A DNA stretch of 64,000 nt from Sinotaia quadrata. Lineage: Eukaryota; Mollusca; Gastropoda; Architaenioglossa; Viviparidae. The stretch is from the NCBI GenBank assembly GCA_028829895.1, contig CM054177.1:75224163-75288162 (forward strand). Direction: 5' to 3'. Shown here in pieces: positions 48,725 to 61,053 of this stretch. The translations under genes and the position numbers were made by a program. The first letter of the stretch is position 1. Each line of letters opens with the position of its first letter. Under the pieces are notes generated by a model. The model did not search any database. It saw nothing but the letters and a program-made list of their open reading frames with translations, and was not told the DNA's origin.

Positions 48725-49923
48725 AAGAAAATGCTTGCCTGCATTTATTTAAATTATTTCAGTGAACTGTTTTAACGGTGTAAGAACAAATTATAAAAAT
48801 TTAAAATATTATCTTTTTAGAAAAGGAGAAAAAAACTATCCATAAGAAATCCAGTTACGTCTGAACACTTTCTTCTCTTTGTTTCTTCTTACTCTTTTTT
48901 TTTTTTTTTAACAGAAAAGACTGAAATCAACATAGCCGGTATATTCAAAATGCCATTTGTTAGAAGAAAATCAAACGTCTACGTGGATGATGGCTTGAAC
49001 TTTTGTGCCTTTATCGTTACCAAGTACTCGGCGACACCCGACTCACTTTCGACTCTTGGCCAGGAAAATCAATGTAACGATTTACTTGACAGCCTTTTGC
49101 AATAGATCCGTGTAAAACAATAGGCATAGTACCCTAAATCAGGAGCCGTGCAGGACCAAAAACACGAAAGAAGACCAGAGCCACCATCCTATCAATTATA
49201 GCAATATAGAAGCAAAGAAGCAAGAGAAGTACACAAAGTCAGTGCATATAACGTGTGGTGGTGGATGGGTGGGGAACAAAACAAAACGTTTATTTTAAAT
49301 TGACTGAAGCGTTATTACGTCTCCGTGAGGCTATAATTAGATTGGGTCAAAGTTTGAGTCACTGTGGACCACTGCTTACTGCGGCATTATACTCATTAGC
49401 CTGCGAACACCAGGCTCTTGCTGCGCACATTGACCTTATCAGTTTCCCCAGTCACTATTGCGGCAGTAATGGTGAACTAATAGGAATGTCACGGTTTCAA
49501 GACCTTATAAAACGGGTGTGAGTGTTAATGTCCCTCATTAGAACGTTAGCAATATCACGTCGACGGTCACGTGTTCGGCGAAAGTCCGGTTGTTACTGCA
49601 GTTACTGCCCAATGCCAAATCTTAACACTCAATTGAGACGCCTAGAGTGGACATGGCGATCTGGGCAGTTTCCTTTCTACTTTTTTTGGTTGTTGTTCGA
49701 GTCTATCTTTAGACGTACCAACAGGTTCCACAACAGTAGCTGTCCAACCAGTTCAGAGGGTGACAGCCGCCTTTTCTGAACATTTTCCGGAAAGGACGCC
49801 ATACTTTTAGCGACAAAAGAAAAAGGTGGGGGTGAGTGGGTGACGTAAAGGACCTGACTTGACAACGATGGTCAAATGTCACTTTAGAGTGTCTGTACTT
49901 TGCCAGGCTGGCAAAAGTGGCAG
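48725..49923 (-). other. SHOX-type gene 3' side (3' UTR and downstream)
   Basis: Lies immediately 3' of the minus-strand stop. Includes a GC-richer block with CTATAATTAGATTG, a homeodomain-core site, at 49310-49470. No independent gene recognised; an 85-codon plus ORF at 49522-49779 lacks support. Confidence 0.4.
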
Positions 49924-50264
49924 TCATATTCCCAAGCTAGCGAGGTGTTGCCTCGCTTTCAAACGCAGATCCGCGATACTTCCGTTTTTCGATGCTCGAA
50001 AGCTGCTGTTTTCCGGAAGTGACGCTGAATAGTTTAACGCTGCCATGTGGTGGTGGAACAGGATCATAGGGTGCACGGGGTGTTGAGTGGCAACGGCAGC
50101 AGCGGCGGCGGCAGCAGCAGCGGCAGGGTGAAAAGGGTAGTACGGGTACATAGGCGAGAAAGGAAGTCGTTCCAAGGCCTCTCTACCCACTGTAGGAAGT
50201 CCGACAAAGGGCGTTACCCGACAGGGGTCCAGGGGAGTGCCTGCCGAGTGAAGAAGGATTCCGG
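49924..50264 (-). CDS. SHOX: SHOX-type paired-class homeobox protein, last coding exon (OAR motif)
   Basis: Developmental transcription factor; only the C-terminus is in the window. The acceptor TTCTATTCCAG precedes CC GGA, so the exon enters in phase 1. It encodes GILLHSAGTPLDPCRVTPF, which matches vertebrate SHOX just after the homeodomain (GVILGTANHLDACRVAPYV). A Pro/Tyr/Phe-rich segment and a run of ten alanines follow, then ASKNGSIADLRLKARQHLAS, the OAR motif of SHOX (SKNSSIADLRLKARKHAEAL), ending one residue before the stop. 113 codons including stop. The homeobox exons were searched for to the right by eye and not found, so they are probably beyond the window. SHOX is favoured over other OAR genes because both blocks match. 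Confidence 0.9.
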
Positions 50265-50344
50265 CTGGAATAGAAAACAGAAAGATAAATGAAGAATATT
50301 GAAGAATACAGTATACCATTTATTTTACAAAAGAAAACAATTTC

Positions 50345-50480
50345 TGAATAATTAACAACCGCAAACAATTCCCAAATAATTAACAACCACTAACAACAAC
50401 TCTCGAATAATTAACAACCACAAACAACAATTCTCGAGTAATTAACAACTACAAACAACAATTCTCGAATGATTAACACT
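50345..50480. repeat. About 37-bp AATTAACAACCACAAACAAC array
   Basis: Four diverged units with TTCTCGAATAATTAACAAC. Confidence 0.8.
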
Positions 50481-50708
50481 CACAAACAAACAGTTAATGC
50501 ATTAATGAAGCACATGCACTCACGTCCATAAATAATAATTCCATAAATCCCACACGACGAACGCTTTAGAAATAATAAAATACATACCACCACTTACACA
50601 ACATTCCTTAAATATTAATAATAGGCACAACTACGAATACCAATTTATAAATAATTCACAATGACAGAAACAATTCCTAAGTACTAAATCCCTCACATCC
50701 ACAGAAGT

Positions 50709-50930
50709 GTGGTCGGGACCCCAGAATACAGAGAGGGGAACCAAGTCCCTCCAGAGCTATTCAGGGCCGAAAACGTCCTAAGACAAAAAAGCCCCACGCA
50801 AGCTCTAGACAGGAAACTATCGAAACCACCACCAGCCGCAGCCAATCATAGGCAAAAGTCGCAAAGAAATCAAAAAAGGAAAAAAAGTACAGAATCCTTA
50901 AGAGTAGTAAACAAGAAATCTTAAGTAACG
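50709..50930 (+). repeat. Unclassified interspersed repeat (copy 2)
   Basis: Shares GTCCCTCCAGAGCTATTCAG and flanking bases with the minus strand of 39100-39800. Unknown class. Confidence 0.45.
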
Positions 50931-52224
50931 AAATCTGTTTATAATCATTCCTACATTTCAAATTGTGTATCACCCATAATTCCTGTATAGTCCACAACCA
51001 CAAGTAACAATCCTGAATAGGTCGTCAGCCATACCTAGCACTTTCAGCATGTTATAACATCGACATTTAAATATGTAATGCAGGTAGTTCTCTCAGCACA
51101 TTTAACAATTTTTTCTTTAAAAACAACAAAAATACAACCACAGTATTTTGCATACAATGCTGAATAAGAAATGCTTAAAAGACAAGTAAACAAACACACC
51201 AGCAAATAACACAGACGCACGCACACACAAACGTGATGTTTTTAATAACGTTAGCCGAGGAAAAAGGAGAAAAAAATAAGCATTTGTTTAAAATTAAAAG
51301 TATCCTGAATGTCAGGACAAAACGATTTACTGTACTGGGCCTGCATTTGCATTTTGTTTTCCTAAGACTGGCGAAGCGACAATTACACACACTTACTTAA
51401 ATACAAACCATTCGACGTACAGAACAGAACTATACATTCGAGACTGCAATAAATTGTTGCGAAACTAGCTTTGGATATATTTATTTTTTTGTTATTTTAT
51501 ACTCAGGGCTTAATTAGCCTCAATTATAGGTTATACACATTTCCTCAGTCAATTTAAGTGCCACTTTTTAGTCGGTGTGTTTCTGTGTGTGTTTTCTGTA
51601 AATGTGTATTTTATTTTACATGTACTTTGTGCGTACGTGAGTAACAGAGACGGATGGCGCGAGAAAGAGAACAAGCGAGAGAAAGAGAAAGAAAAACGTA
51701 TTTATCGTGACGCTTTAAACGCTTTAAAATATCTTTCAGTTTTGAAAGCTATCAGAACTACGAAGCAATAAGCAAATGCTTGGATATAAGACAGTAGATA
51801 TTAGTCAAATTCGTGTAACCTTTAACCAGCATCTGCTAAACTGATTGGATTTACGATTAATACGATTATATAAAAAGGAAATCTGAAATCGACTTAATAT
51901 AAAAATACAATTACAAAAATATACGCGAGCAAAACCTGAATAATGTTAAATGGGAGAAAGAAATTAAAAAAAAAAAATTCTGTAAGAAAGGTTACGAGAA
52001 AATTAATGTTATTTTGATAGATAATTAATATAATTATATTTTAATTAAAACCCTTGCACTCCCCCTTTGTCTGTCCTTTTCCCCTGACTGACTTTTTATG
52101 CGCATTTGGCTCCAATGGTTAATCCTCTTTTTCAGAGTTTTGCGCCCAACCCTCTCAACAGTTATGACTGTCGATGTGCCGGGATCACAGAGAGGTGAGG
52201 GGGAACGTCAGCATTACACAGTGA

Positions 52225-52470
52225 GACATGGGCTAAATTGATGCGTGTCGACGATTTATTCTGTAATCTATCAAAGACTGCCGCCGATGGGGCAATGATT
52301 GGGGGCGGCCCCTCTGTTTGCTCGATCTCCGCCCAATCTCGCGCGTGGTTATCGCCCCCTTATATTGTCGCCACGATACGTCACCACTGCGTTCGGCCTG
52401 GGATTTTTTGTCTACGGTGTCTTGGAAAACCATTCTCACGTCTTGGAGGAGGGTATGTGGGTGTACAAGA
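52225..52470. promoter_or_regulatory. GC-rich CCAAT/GC-box cluster
   Basis: CpG-rich island in AT-rich surroundings. Contains ATTGGGGGCGGCC and CCGCCCAATC facing each other, that is two inverted CCAAT boxes each next to a GC box. It could be an alternative promoter or a conserved enhancer; no exon with it. Confidence 0.4.
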
Positions 52471-53339
52471 GCGAGTCACTGAGTTGAGAAAAAAACAACT
52501 CTTGAAAATGTCCTAAATAATTTAAAATAAAACTATGTATTTTAAAAAAACACAATATTTCAGCCAAGCAGAATACCAGAGTTATGCAGTCTTTGGAGTA
52601 GACAAAAATGCACTAATTTATAACAGTAGTAAACGTCTGTCTACTGTACACTCGCCCAAACAGTACGATAACTGGAGGACGAGCGACAAATGTAATGCGT
52701 TCAGTCATTTTTCCATAATCAGTTTATCATCTCTCTCTCCTCCCCCCACCCTTCTCTATCTGCTTATGATTAAATAAGCATCAAAATTAATTATATCAAT
52801 AAATATACACGGTTTTGGCAACCGACAATCAATAGCTGAGAGACTCATAGTGTCTATAGAAAGATCAACATTTTATCTTTTTTATTCATCACTGCCACTA
52901 TAATAAGTTTTTAAAAAAAACCCCAAAAGGACAACTCAACAACCACTACAACAATAGCAATTTATTTTAGATAAAAAGCAACAACAAATCAAACTGCAGA
53001 ACAATAAGAAAAGCAAGTGAGATTTTTCGCTTTTAAAAAAATACCCTTTTACCCTTAAAAAAAATCTGTTGCTGTAAACAGATTAGCGGACAACTAAATA
53101 TACATACATGATCGAAGGTCAAGGACTGAACAGGAAAATAGGTATTTGCAGTGAAATGTGCTTGTGTAGAATGTATACGTGCATATGTGTGCGTGCGTGT
53201 GTGTGTGTGTGTAGGAAGGGAGAAAGGGTAGAGTGTTCTAAGCTGATTATACGGCTGTAGGGCTTAGATAGTTAACTGGATCATAGCAAATTTAACAGTT
53301 TTCTCCCCATTAATTACACTGATAAATTTAATATTAGGG

Positions 53340-53500
53340 AACTGAGTTGCCGTAAGGTCTAGGCGCTGGCCCGGCCTACTGGGTCATAGGGCTTCAAGCC
53401 CCACTTCGCAGGTTATGGAAGTTGATGCTACTTTTTCAATTCACATTGGCTAGGAACTGTCAAACTGCAACTAGCACCTAAAGCGCGAAGAGACTGTGTG
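53340..53500 (+). repeat. Possible tRNA-derived SINE
   Basis: GCCGTAAGGTCTAGGCGCTG resembles a pol III A box region and GGCTTCAAGCCCC a B box, about 35 bp apart, followed by unrelated sequence. No second copy in the window to prove it. Confidence 0.4.
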
Positions 53501-53825
53501 TGCAGCAGTAGTAGTGCTAACAGAAATCTCCAAATATATATATATATATCAACCAAGAATATAACGAAAACAAGCAGACAGAAATATTAGAAAAAAGGAC
53601 TGGTAAACCGATCTTCCATAAACTCCTTTCCAGCAGACATTTGAAAAAAAAAAATGAAGTATGTTCTTTCCACTAACAAACTTCTTTGAAGAAGACTTTT
53701 TTTTTTGGTGTCTGTAAGAATTATTTCTTTCTCTTCAACATCAACTAGGGCTTAAATTTTCCCTTAACACCGGTAGAGGCCTTAGCAAGGATGTAATCTG
53801 TATGCATGACATTCCCTGTGTTTAG

Positions 53826-54030
53826 CTAATTCGACCAATTGACACTCATTAGAGCTCTCGCGGGGAGAACGGTAATTGGTCGAAATAAAAATGTACGTCA
53901 CCTCATTGGGCACGGGTCGTTGAGGTCACGGTGTGAATGAATCGCAAGTTGGAGAGACGACCCGCCAGAGAGATCTTCTGGACGATCAAATATTTATCTG
54001 ATCTCATCTATCATTTCTGGCGACACAACG
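53826..54030. promoter_or_regulatory. Enhancer-like unique block with CCAAT inverted repeat
   Basis: Perfect 11-bp inverted repeat TTCGACCAATT/AATTGGTCGAA (53830-53840 and 53874-53884) around CATTAGAGCTCTCG; GC-richer unique sequence continues to about 54030. Function is inferred from composition only. Confidence 0.35.
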
Positions 54031-54316
54031 AAACAAGGCTGCCACAACAGCTGAGGAAAAAAAAAAAGAGTGAGAGAAGAAAAAAAAAGAAAAAAGGAAG
54101 GGACAGGGGTTCGAATTCAACAACCGAACATCTACTTCGCTTCTCGAAACTTCCAACCAGAGTGCAACTCAAACACTTCTAGAATTTAGGTTCTGTGTAA
54201 ACTTCATGTTACACAAATACTTTAAAAAAAAATGAATGCGCATTCGCAATGCAGTAAGCCCTGATGATGTACTAAACAGAGGTATAGTGGTAGTCATAGT
54301 GACCAGATGTCTGACA

Positions 54317-54452
<136 letters not shown>

Positions 54453-54879
54453 ATTTAGATTAAAGTAAATCCAGTGAAGTAAGCTTAATTTTGGTTGTTG
54501 TTATTTAGTGGACATAATAAATCACTAGTAACCTTAGTTTCGAATCACAAATACATCGCTTAACACAGACTTAATCTATTATTGATTTACATTGACATTC
54601 CTATAATCAATTTATGGAACTTTTAATAAGTTGATGATGTTGTCGAAGCGTGTGTGTGGGGGTAGAAATCATGAAAAGTGAAAACATTTATTTTATTTAT
54701 ATTATTTTTGAAGGTTGATAGATTAGGGAGGAAAGCTTCAATACGTGCTTAATACATGTACCGCTAAATAGTCCTGGGTTTAGTGGCATGGATAATTCTA
54801 AGTTCAGAAAACAAGGGGAATAACTTGTTGGAAATACATGTATTGCTCAATTGTGGTCTTCACAATGGCAATCAGGTTT

Positions 54880-55420
54880 ACAGCGGTTAACAATTAAATT
54901 GCCTCCCCTAGTCCCCATCTGGCTCGACTGATTTGACCGGAGTTGTGTACCTTAGTTACGACCATCCGATGAGCCGATGACTATTTGTGAAATTAACGAG
55001 CGGCACAACGCCCAGTCAGAAGTCGTTATGTCTTCCAACTGTGTCTTGAACATGAAACGGAGCCGCTAGGTTGGTAAACACTCGCTTATTGATGCTGGCC
55101 ATTTTGCCTATTTCGACGAAGTCTCAGACACCAAATAATCGCTTTATTAGATGGATAACTCGCCAGTAACTACAAGCAAGGGGGTGCAACTCGTCACCTC
55201 TTTGACATCCCGCACTGATTAAACTGGGGAGATGAAATGCGGCAGAGGGCAGAGAAGCCGAGCGCACAATTAGAGCTGGCAAATTGGAAAAATTCGGGAG
55301 GATTAGAGCTGTTTGGGTCTGAGGTAGGAACCTAGTTATTTACGAGGATCTCTTCGTTTGACTTTCTCGCCGGAAATGTCTCCTTGCCCGTCTACGCGCG
55401 GTTTTGTGTCGTCTGCTGGT
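54880..55420. promoter_or_regulatory. Enhancer-like unique block in presumed SHOX intron
   Basis: About 540 bp of complex, GC-balanced DNA without open coding frames, with homeodomain-type cores (TGAAATTAACGAG, CACAATTAGAGCTGG, GATTAAACTGGG). This texture is typical of conserved non-coding elements near developmental genes; conservation was not tested. Confidence 0.4.
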
Positions 55421-55919
55421 CGAATGAAAAGTTTGTTCGGCAATAATCATGGAACGAACTGGAAGTGAAAAGGGATGTTTGTCAAGTGATCGTGCTTGCT
55501 GCATGATTTACTGCCCTTGCCTGGAAGAATAAAAAGTGGAAATGATCTGCACCGTTTTTTCGATGAGAAATTCTAGTTATTTCGTTATTAAATAGTCCAA
55601 TGAGACCAATTTTCTTCAAGTACCCAAAGATACACACAGACTTTCGAGACCAGTCTAGTACATGCATCTACTTTGCCACTAAGGGGAGGTAATAAAAGTA
55701 GATGGTTAAGAAGCCACGACTCTGTACTGAATAGCAAGGAATAGTTAGGACTGACGGTTTTATTTTAACTGGTAACAATGACCACCGTGGCAAATTCTGC
55801 GAAAGAGTGAATGCATTTATTATGCATCGCAAGTTATATTATTTACTGTGAACAAGTGTGTCAATAATTTAATGATTAGCAACTTATTAAGGAGATATAT
55901 CTATTTGCATGCACCATTG

Positions 55920-55920
<1 letters not shown>

Positions 55921-56002
<82 letters not shown>
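55921..56002. repeat. (TCTA)n microsatellite
   Basis: 82 bp uninterrupted tetranucleotide. Confidence 0.97.
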
Positions 56003-56257
56003 AACAATGAAGAAATGAAGTTAGATTGCGCTTTCTTGTTTCACAATTTGCTGTCTCGTGGATTTATTTCAAATCTTTAGCAGTTTTTTTGTAAAATAAA
56101 TAAAAAAGAAAGATAAAGACGAATGAATACAAGCAAAGAATTGAACAATACAACTAAGGAAAGTTATTACATTATAAACTACTGCTGAACAATGCACAAT
56201 TTAATGCAACTATTGTCCAATCAAGTTTTCGCTTATTAGTAACATCCAGTGGGCTAT

Positions 56258-56305
<48 letters not shown>
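56258..56305. repeat. (CTA)n microsatellite
   Basis: About 16 trinucleotides. Confidence 0.96.
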
Positions 56306-56824
56306 TATACACATACACATACACAGACATCTGTACGCATGAATTGTGTGAAAGTTTATGTCAGGTTGTGCGCGTTAGAGTGTGTGTGTGTGTGTGTACG
56401 CGCGCGCGCACGCGTTTGGATATATATGTATTTAACGCAACTCATGAAAATGTTTGCATGTGAAAGTCATATATAACTGTAATAAAATTATTGTTATGAA
56501 TTCATTCAGTCACAGAAACTATTTTTGCATCTACGAACTATAAGAATCATTAACAAACATCCCAGGAATCCCACAAGTTTTCCTTCTTAACCAGGCAGTG
56601 ATGTTCGCTGCGGATCATGAACACAAGGGTGATTTGGTCTAACTTCGGGCTTAGACTTGACTTAAGACTTTATTTGTACAAACATGAATTATGAAATCAT
56701 CAGGTTTATTTTGAATTAGGTCTGTTTGAAATAAATGCTAGTAGAAAATAACTTGGCATTGCCCTCGTGTAGAAAGCAATTGATTTTAGGCAAATTATAT
56801 ATATAAATCCGGATCCTCTTTAAT

Positions 56825-56960
56825 TTAACAGGTGGGGCAAGCAATCCAGGTGTATCCCATGAGCCGTGCGAAATCATAGCGTGAGTTCAGATCGTGCTCG
56901 GAGTACATTTACAAGCAAATTTAAGAGAACTAGCTACATCTGAATTGCTTGCTCATCCAG
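56825..56960. promoter_or_regulatory. GC-richer unique block
   Basis: Complex non-repetitive sequence (GGTGGGGCAAGCAATCCAGG onward), no open frame; candidate regulatory element by composition only. Confidence 0.25.
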
Positions 56961-57727
56961 AGGGTCCGTGTTATTTTTCACTCAAAATTGTAAACTATTC
57001 TGATTGGTTGATTAAAAAAAAATAATATTACAAATTCATTTTTTCCTGTCACAAATTCCACTTTACGATACAATAAGATTGTGAATATAAAATTAAACGG
57101 TCCGCCATAGAATATTTTTAATAACACAATAATCAATGATAATAGTGTGGAGATTGGGATATAAAATGAAATTGTGAAATAAAATTAATCAGTCAGAATT
57201 GCTTGAATTTGTGAAATCATAAAATGAATTCGCGATATCAAGAAGTCAACCAATTGGTATAATTTGAGTATGTGTTATTATTATTAAATGGACTTTTGAA
57301 ATAGCAATACTCGTGATAAAATAATATAACGGTCACTGATGTACGTCCAATGTATCAAGGAACACATTAAAAAGGCAATGCATATTTGTGAGTAGATTTT
57401 CAATGAAAACTTGTGTAAAGAGCAGCAAAATGGGTCCCAATGAAAGTTATTTTATGCTAGTCTTTTTCTAATTTTTTTTTTATAAAAAAAAGATAGGTGC
57501 TATTATTTTTTCTTCAAACAGAAAAGAAAAAAGGAATAAGAACAAAAAGTTAAAAAACAGAAAAAGAAAATATTTTTAAAAACCTGTACTGAGATTTGAT
57601 ACTTCTTCAAATAGCAGCAAAGTTATCATTAACATCAACAACAGAATGGCGGAGTAAATATGCTTATCCCTATTTCTAGTCTGTAATTGTTATATAAATT
57701 GTTAAATTGTTGAAGAGACCCGACCTT

Positions 57728-57774
57728 GGAAGGAAAGAAGGAAGGAAGGAAGGAAGGAAGGAAGGAAGGAAGGA
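57728..57774. repeat. (GGAA)n microsatellite
   Basis: Tetranucleotide run. Confidence 0.95.
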
Positions 57775-58219
57775 ATTGATATTTGTTTATACAAAGTGGG
57801 CCACAAGTAGGTATGCAGACTGATCAGGTCATGTTTAGTCTTTCAGTACAACATCCCTAGAAACTGTCTCCGAAACTGTGACACTGTTTTGTCTCTTAGG
57901 TGCTCGAAATGTCCTCCATGAAAAATAAATAAATGAAAATGCAATAAAATTCCATAATCCGATCAGTACTGTGTGCCTACTTTTGGCCCACCCTATATAA
58001 TGTTTGCAATGCAATTAGAAATGTATTATGATACTTTGCTGTGGAGAGAAAGAAGGACAAATGAAATTAATCGCAAGTTTCATTCTTATGGATGCTTACA
58101 GAGGGGGAGTATTGGATCAAGAGAAAAGAATGATCGTCTGTTTAATTCACAGGAGTCTAGGCAAATATTTTATTATTCAAACAGAAGTATAGAGGCTAAT
58201 CATGAGAGTATCGAGTTTT

Positions 58220-58220
<1 letters not shown>

Positions 58221-58304
<84 letters not shown>
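58221..58304. repeat. (CA)n microsatellite
   Basis: 84 bp uninterrupted CA. Confidence 0.97.
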
Positions 58305-58307
<3 letters not shown>

Positions 58308-58717
58308 AGAGCCACGACGAAAGAAGCATTAACTTCAATGCAGTGTTTCTACTGTACAGGCTTAGATGGACGAATTGCTTCATGACCTCAGCAGGTCAAT
58401 ACTACATTTCAGAGACCATTTGATTACGCGCACCATGACAACGATTGTACACCCTTTAATAACATTGAGTTAATTAAGTGAATTGTCTAATAAAATGGTG
58501 CCTATTTTGTACTGAATAGCAATAAGCTAAGAAGAAATAAATGAGTACCAATATATTCAGCAATCGCAAATACTTTGGGGTTATGAGATTATTAGAACTG
58601 GCAAATAGTCTGTATAATTACATGCCACTTACACTTGTCATTGGTTTATAATTATGATTGTTGTTTGGAAAACTATCTTAACTCTGAGATAATTAACTAG
58701 CTAGCTTAAGGAAGTTC

Positions 58718-59172
58718 TACAGTTAGACTTGTCTACACTGGAAAACATGTACAGTTAGACTTGTCTACACTGGAAAACGTGTACAGTTAGATTTGTCTAC
58801 ACTGGAAAACATGTACAGTTAGACTTGTCTACACTGGAAAACATGTACAGTTAGACTTGTCTACACTGGAAAACGTACACAGTCAGACTTGTATACAGTG
58901 GAATACGTGTACATACTGACTTCTCTACAATGGAACACGAGTAGAGTTCGACTTGCCTGCAATGGAATACTTGTACAGTTTGACTTGTCTATATTGGAAC
59001 ACGTGTACAGTCTGACTTGTCTGCAATAGAATACGTGTACAGTCTGACTTGCGTACAGTGGAACGCGTGTACAGTCTGACTTGCGTACAGTGGAACACGT
59101 GTACAGTCTGACTTGCGTACAGTGGAACACGTGTACAGTCTGACTTGCGTACAGTGGAACACGTGTACAGTC
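58718..59172. repeat. 30-32-bp minisatellite (GTACAGTCTGACTTGCGTAC)
   Basis: About 15 units. Two homogenised subfamilies: a left one (TTAGACTTGTCTACACTGG) and a right one (TCTGACTTGCGTACAGTGG), with intermediates between. Confidence 0.93.
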
Positions 59173-60371
59173 TCACTTGCGTAAAAGTCGCCTTGCAGGT
59201 AAACAGTCGAATAAACTACAAAGGAACACACGTACAATGGAGACTGTACTGCATAGATCTGTAAACGAACTTTGCTCTTTTATTTAACACGTTTCTTTCT
59301 ACTTTTTACTTTTATATGAGTAAATAGTGTTTTTATTTACATATATATTTATTCTTTTATAAATCAAATGATATCCAGCTTTAAGGTCGGTCGATTGCTA
59401 CCATCTAAAGAGATATATTTTCGTTCAGTCATTAAGACATGTTCACAATCTGTGACCTTTGCACTTTGGGTCATAAAATGTCTAAATCATTTAGCCTAAG
59501 AGAAATTTTCTCGAAATTATTTCGTCCAGTAAACACTGTTTATACACTGTCTCGGCGCACATGGCGAATGATAGATTTGATTACGTCTCGTCCGACCCCT
59601 TCAAGTTTGTTCCTTCACTGTTAGAGAGTGAATTCCGCCACTTTATCATTACGCTGTGACGATAAATTTCACTTTTAACGTTCTTATAGAGATGGCAGCG
59701 AATTAGTAAAACCGGTTATTAGATTTTCAATATTACTAAAAATGTGCACACAAAATGCTACATTTTAAATATTCCGTAACATCCCGCTCACTCCCCTTTC
59801 CACCATCTCCCTCCATCAGCAAAAAAAAAAAAAAAAAAGAAAAAGAAAAGAAAAATAGAAAGAAGAAAGAAAAGAAAGTACACTGTGAATATTAATAATA
59901 TAAACACTAACATTTCTTTCACTCTCTTTTTTACATTGGTCGAGACTCCTATTAATCTGACGAAAGAATGAGAACTTTACATAGAGACAAAAGTTAAGCG
60001 TTTAGTATGGTGATGCACGTGTGGTGTAAATGTTAAGCCAAACCCCCTAAAAAAAAATATAAAAGAAATACACATTTATCATTTAGATTTGCACAAGTTT
60101 TTCAGTCATCTCCCTTCCCGTTGACCGTCTATGGTACACACGCTGTCCCGCAAAAAAACGGGTCACTATTTATAGTTACACTATTCATTCAAAACAACCA
60201 ATCAGTTATTTTTAAATTCCTTAACACATTTCTATATTACAGAGTAATTTAAATTTTTAAAAATCACTTTATAAATAACTAACTTTTAGTTATTTTAATA
60301 ACTTTTATTTTAGTACACTGACCCATTCAATTATCACTAGCGAAAACATAGTGACAGCCAACGGGTTTTAA

Positions 60372-60905
60372 CACAGTGTCAACAAGTTTTTCAGTCAAAT
60401 CTCCCTTTAATAAGTACGTAGTGTCAACAAGTTTTTCAGTCACATCTCCCTTTAATAAGTACGTAGTATCGACAAGTTTTTCAGTCACATCTCCTTTTAA
60501 TAACGTAGTGTCGACAAGTTTTTCAGTCACATCTCCCTTTAATAAGTACGTAGTGTCAACAAGTTTTTCAGTCACATCTCCCTTTAATAAGTACGTAGTG
60601 TCGATAAGTTTTTCAGTCACATCTCCCTTTAATAAGTACGTAGTGTCAATAAGTTTTTCAGTTAAATCTCCCTTTAATAAGTACGTAGTGTCAACAAGTT
60701 TTTCAGTCACATCTCCCTTTAATAAGTACGTAGTGTCAACAGGTTTTTCAGTCACATCTCCCTTTAATAAGTACGTAGTGTTGACAAGTTTTTCAGTCAC
60801 ATCTCCCTTTAATAAGTACGTAGTGTCGACAAGTTTTTCAGTCACATCTCCCTTTAATAACGTAGTGTCGACAAGTTTTTCAGTCACATCTCCCTTTACG
60901 CAGTG
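60372..60905. repeat. 45-bp minisatellite, open on both strands
   Basis: Twelve units of 45 bp, some 42 bp, core TCAACAAGTTTTTCAGTCAC. All length changes except the terminal unit are multiples of three. The plus strand reads STSFSVTSPFNKYVV repeats (60376-60912) and the minus strand TEKLVDTTYLLKGDV repeats (60887-60327). No splice or family evidence for a gene. Confidence 0.92.
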
Positions 60906-61053
60906 TCAATAAGTCGAGCGTCATGTTAACGTTTGCGGAATGAAAGTACTGAATAAATCAAGCAACAGCTAATTCATCGAGCAAGCAGCGCATTTTTTTT
61001 TTTTTTTTAAAGATTGGAAACGGCCATCGGGACACCGAGATGTTTCTTCAACA

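Larger units (their letters stand above)
50265..52200 (-). other. Presumed SHOX-type intron, proximal part
   Basis: Starts with repeated ATTAACAACCAC-like units (50345-50480). Contains repeat copy 2 (50709-50930). No exon recognised. Confidence 0.45.

Noticed and set aside
54105..54120. tRNA B-box-like GGTTCGAATTC
   Set aside because: No matching A box or cloverleaf upstream; follows a purine-rich tract.
58861..59237. Repetitive Cys/Thr/Val minus ORFs
   Set aside because: Three overlapping frames of one minisatellite are all open, so coding is not indicated.
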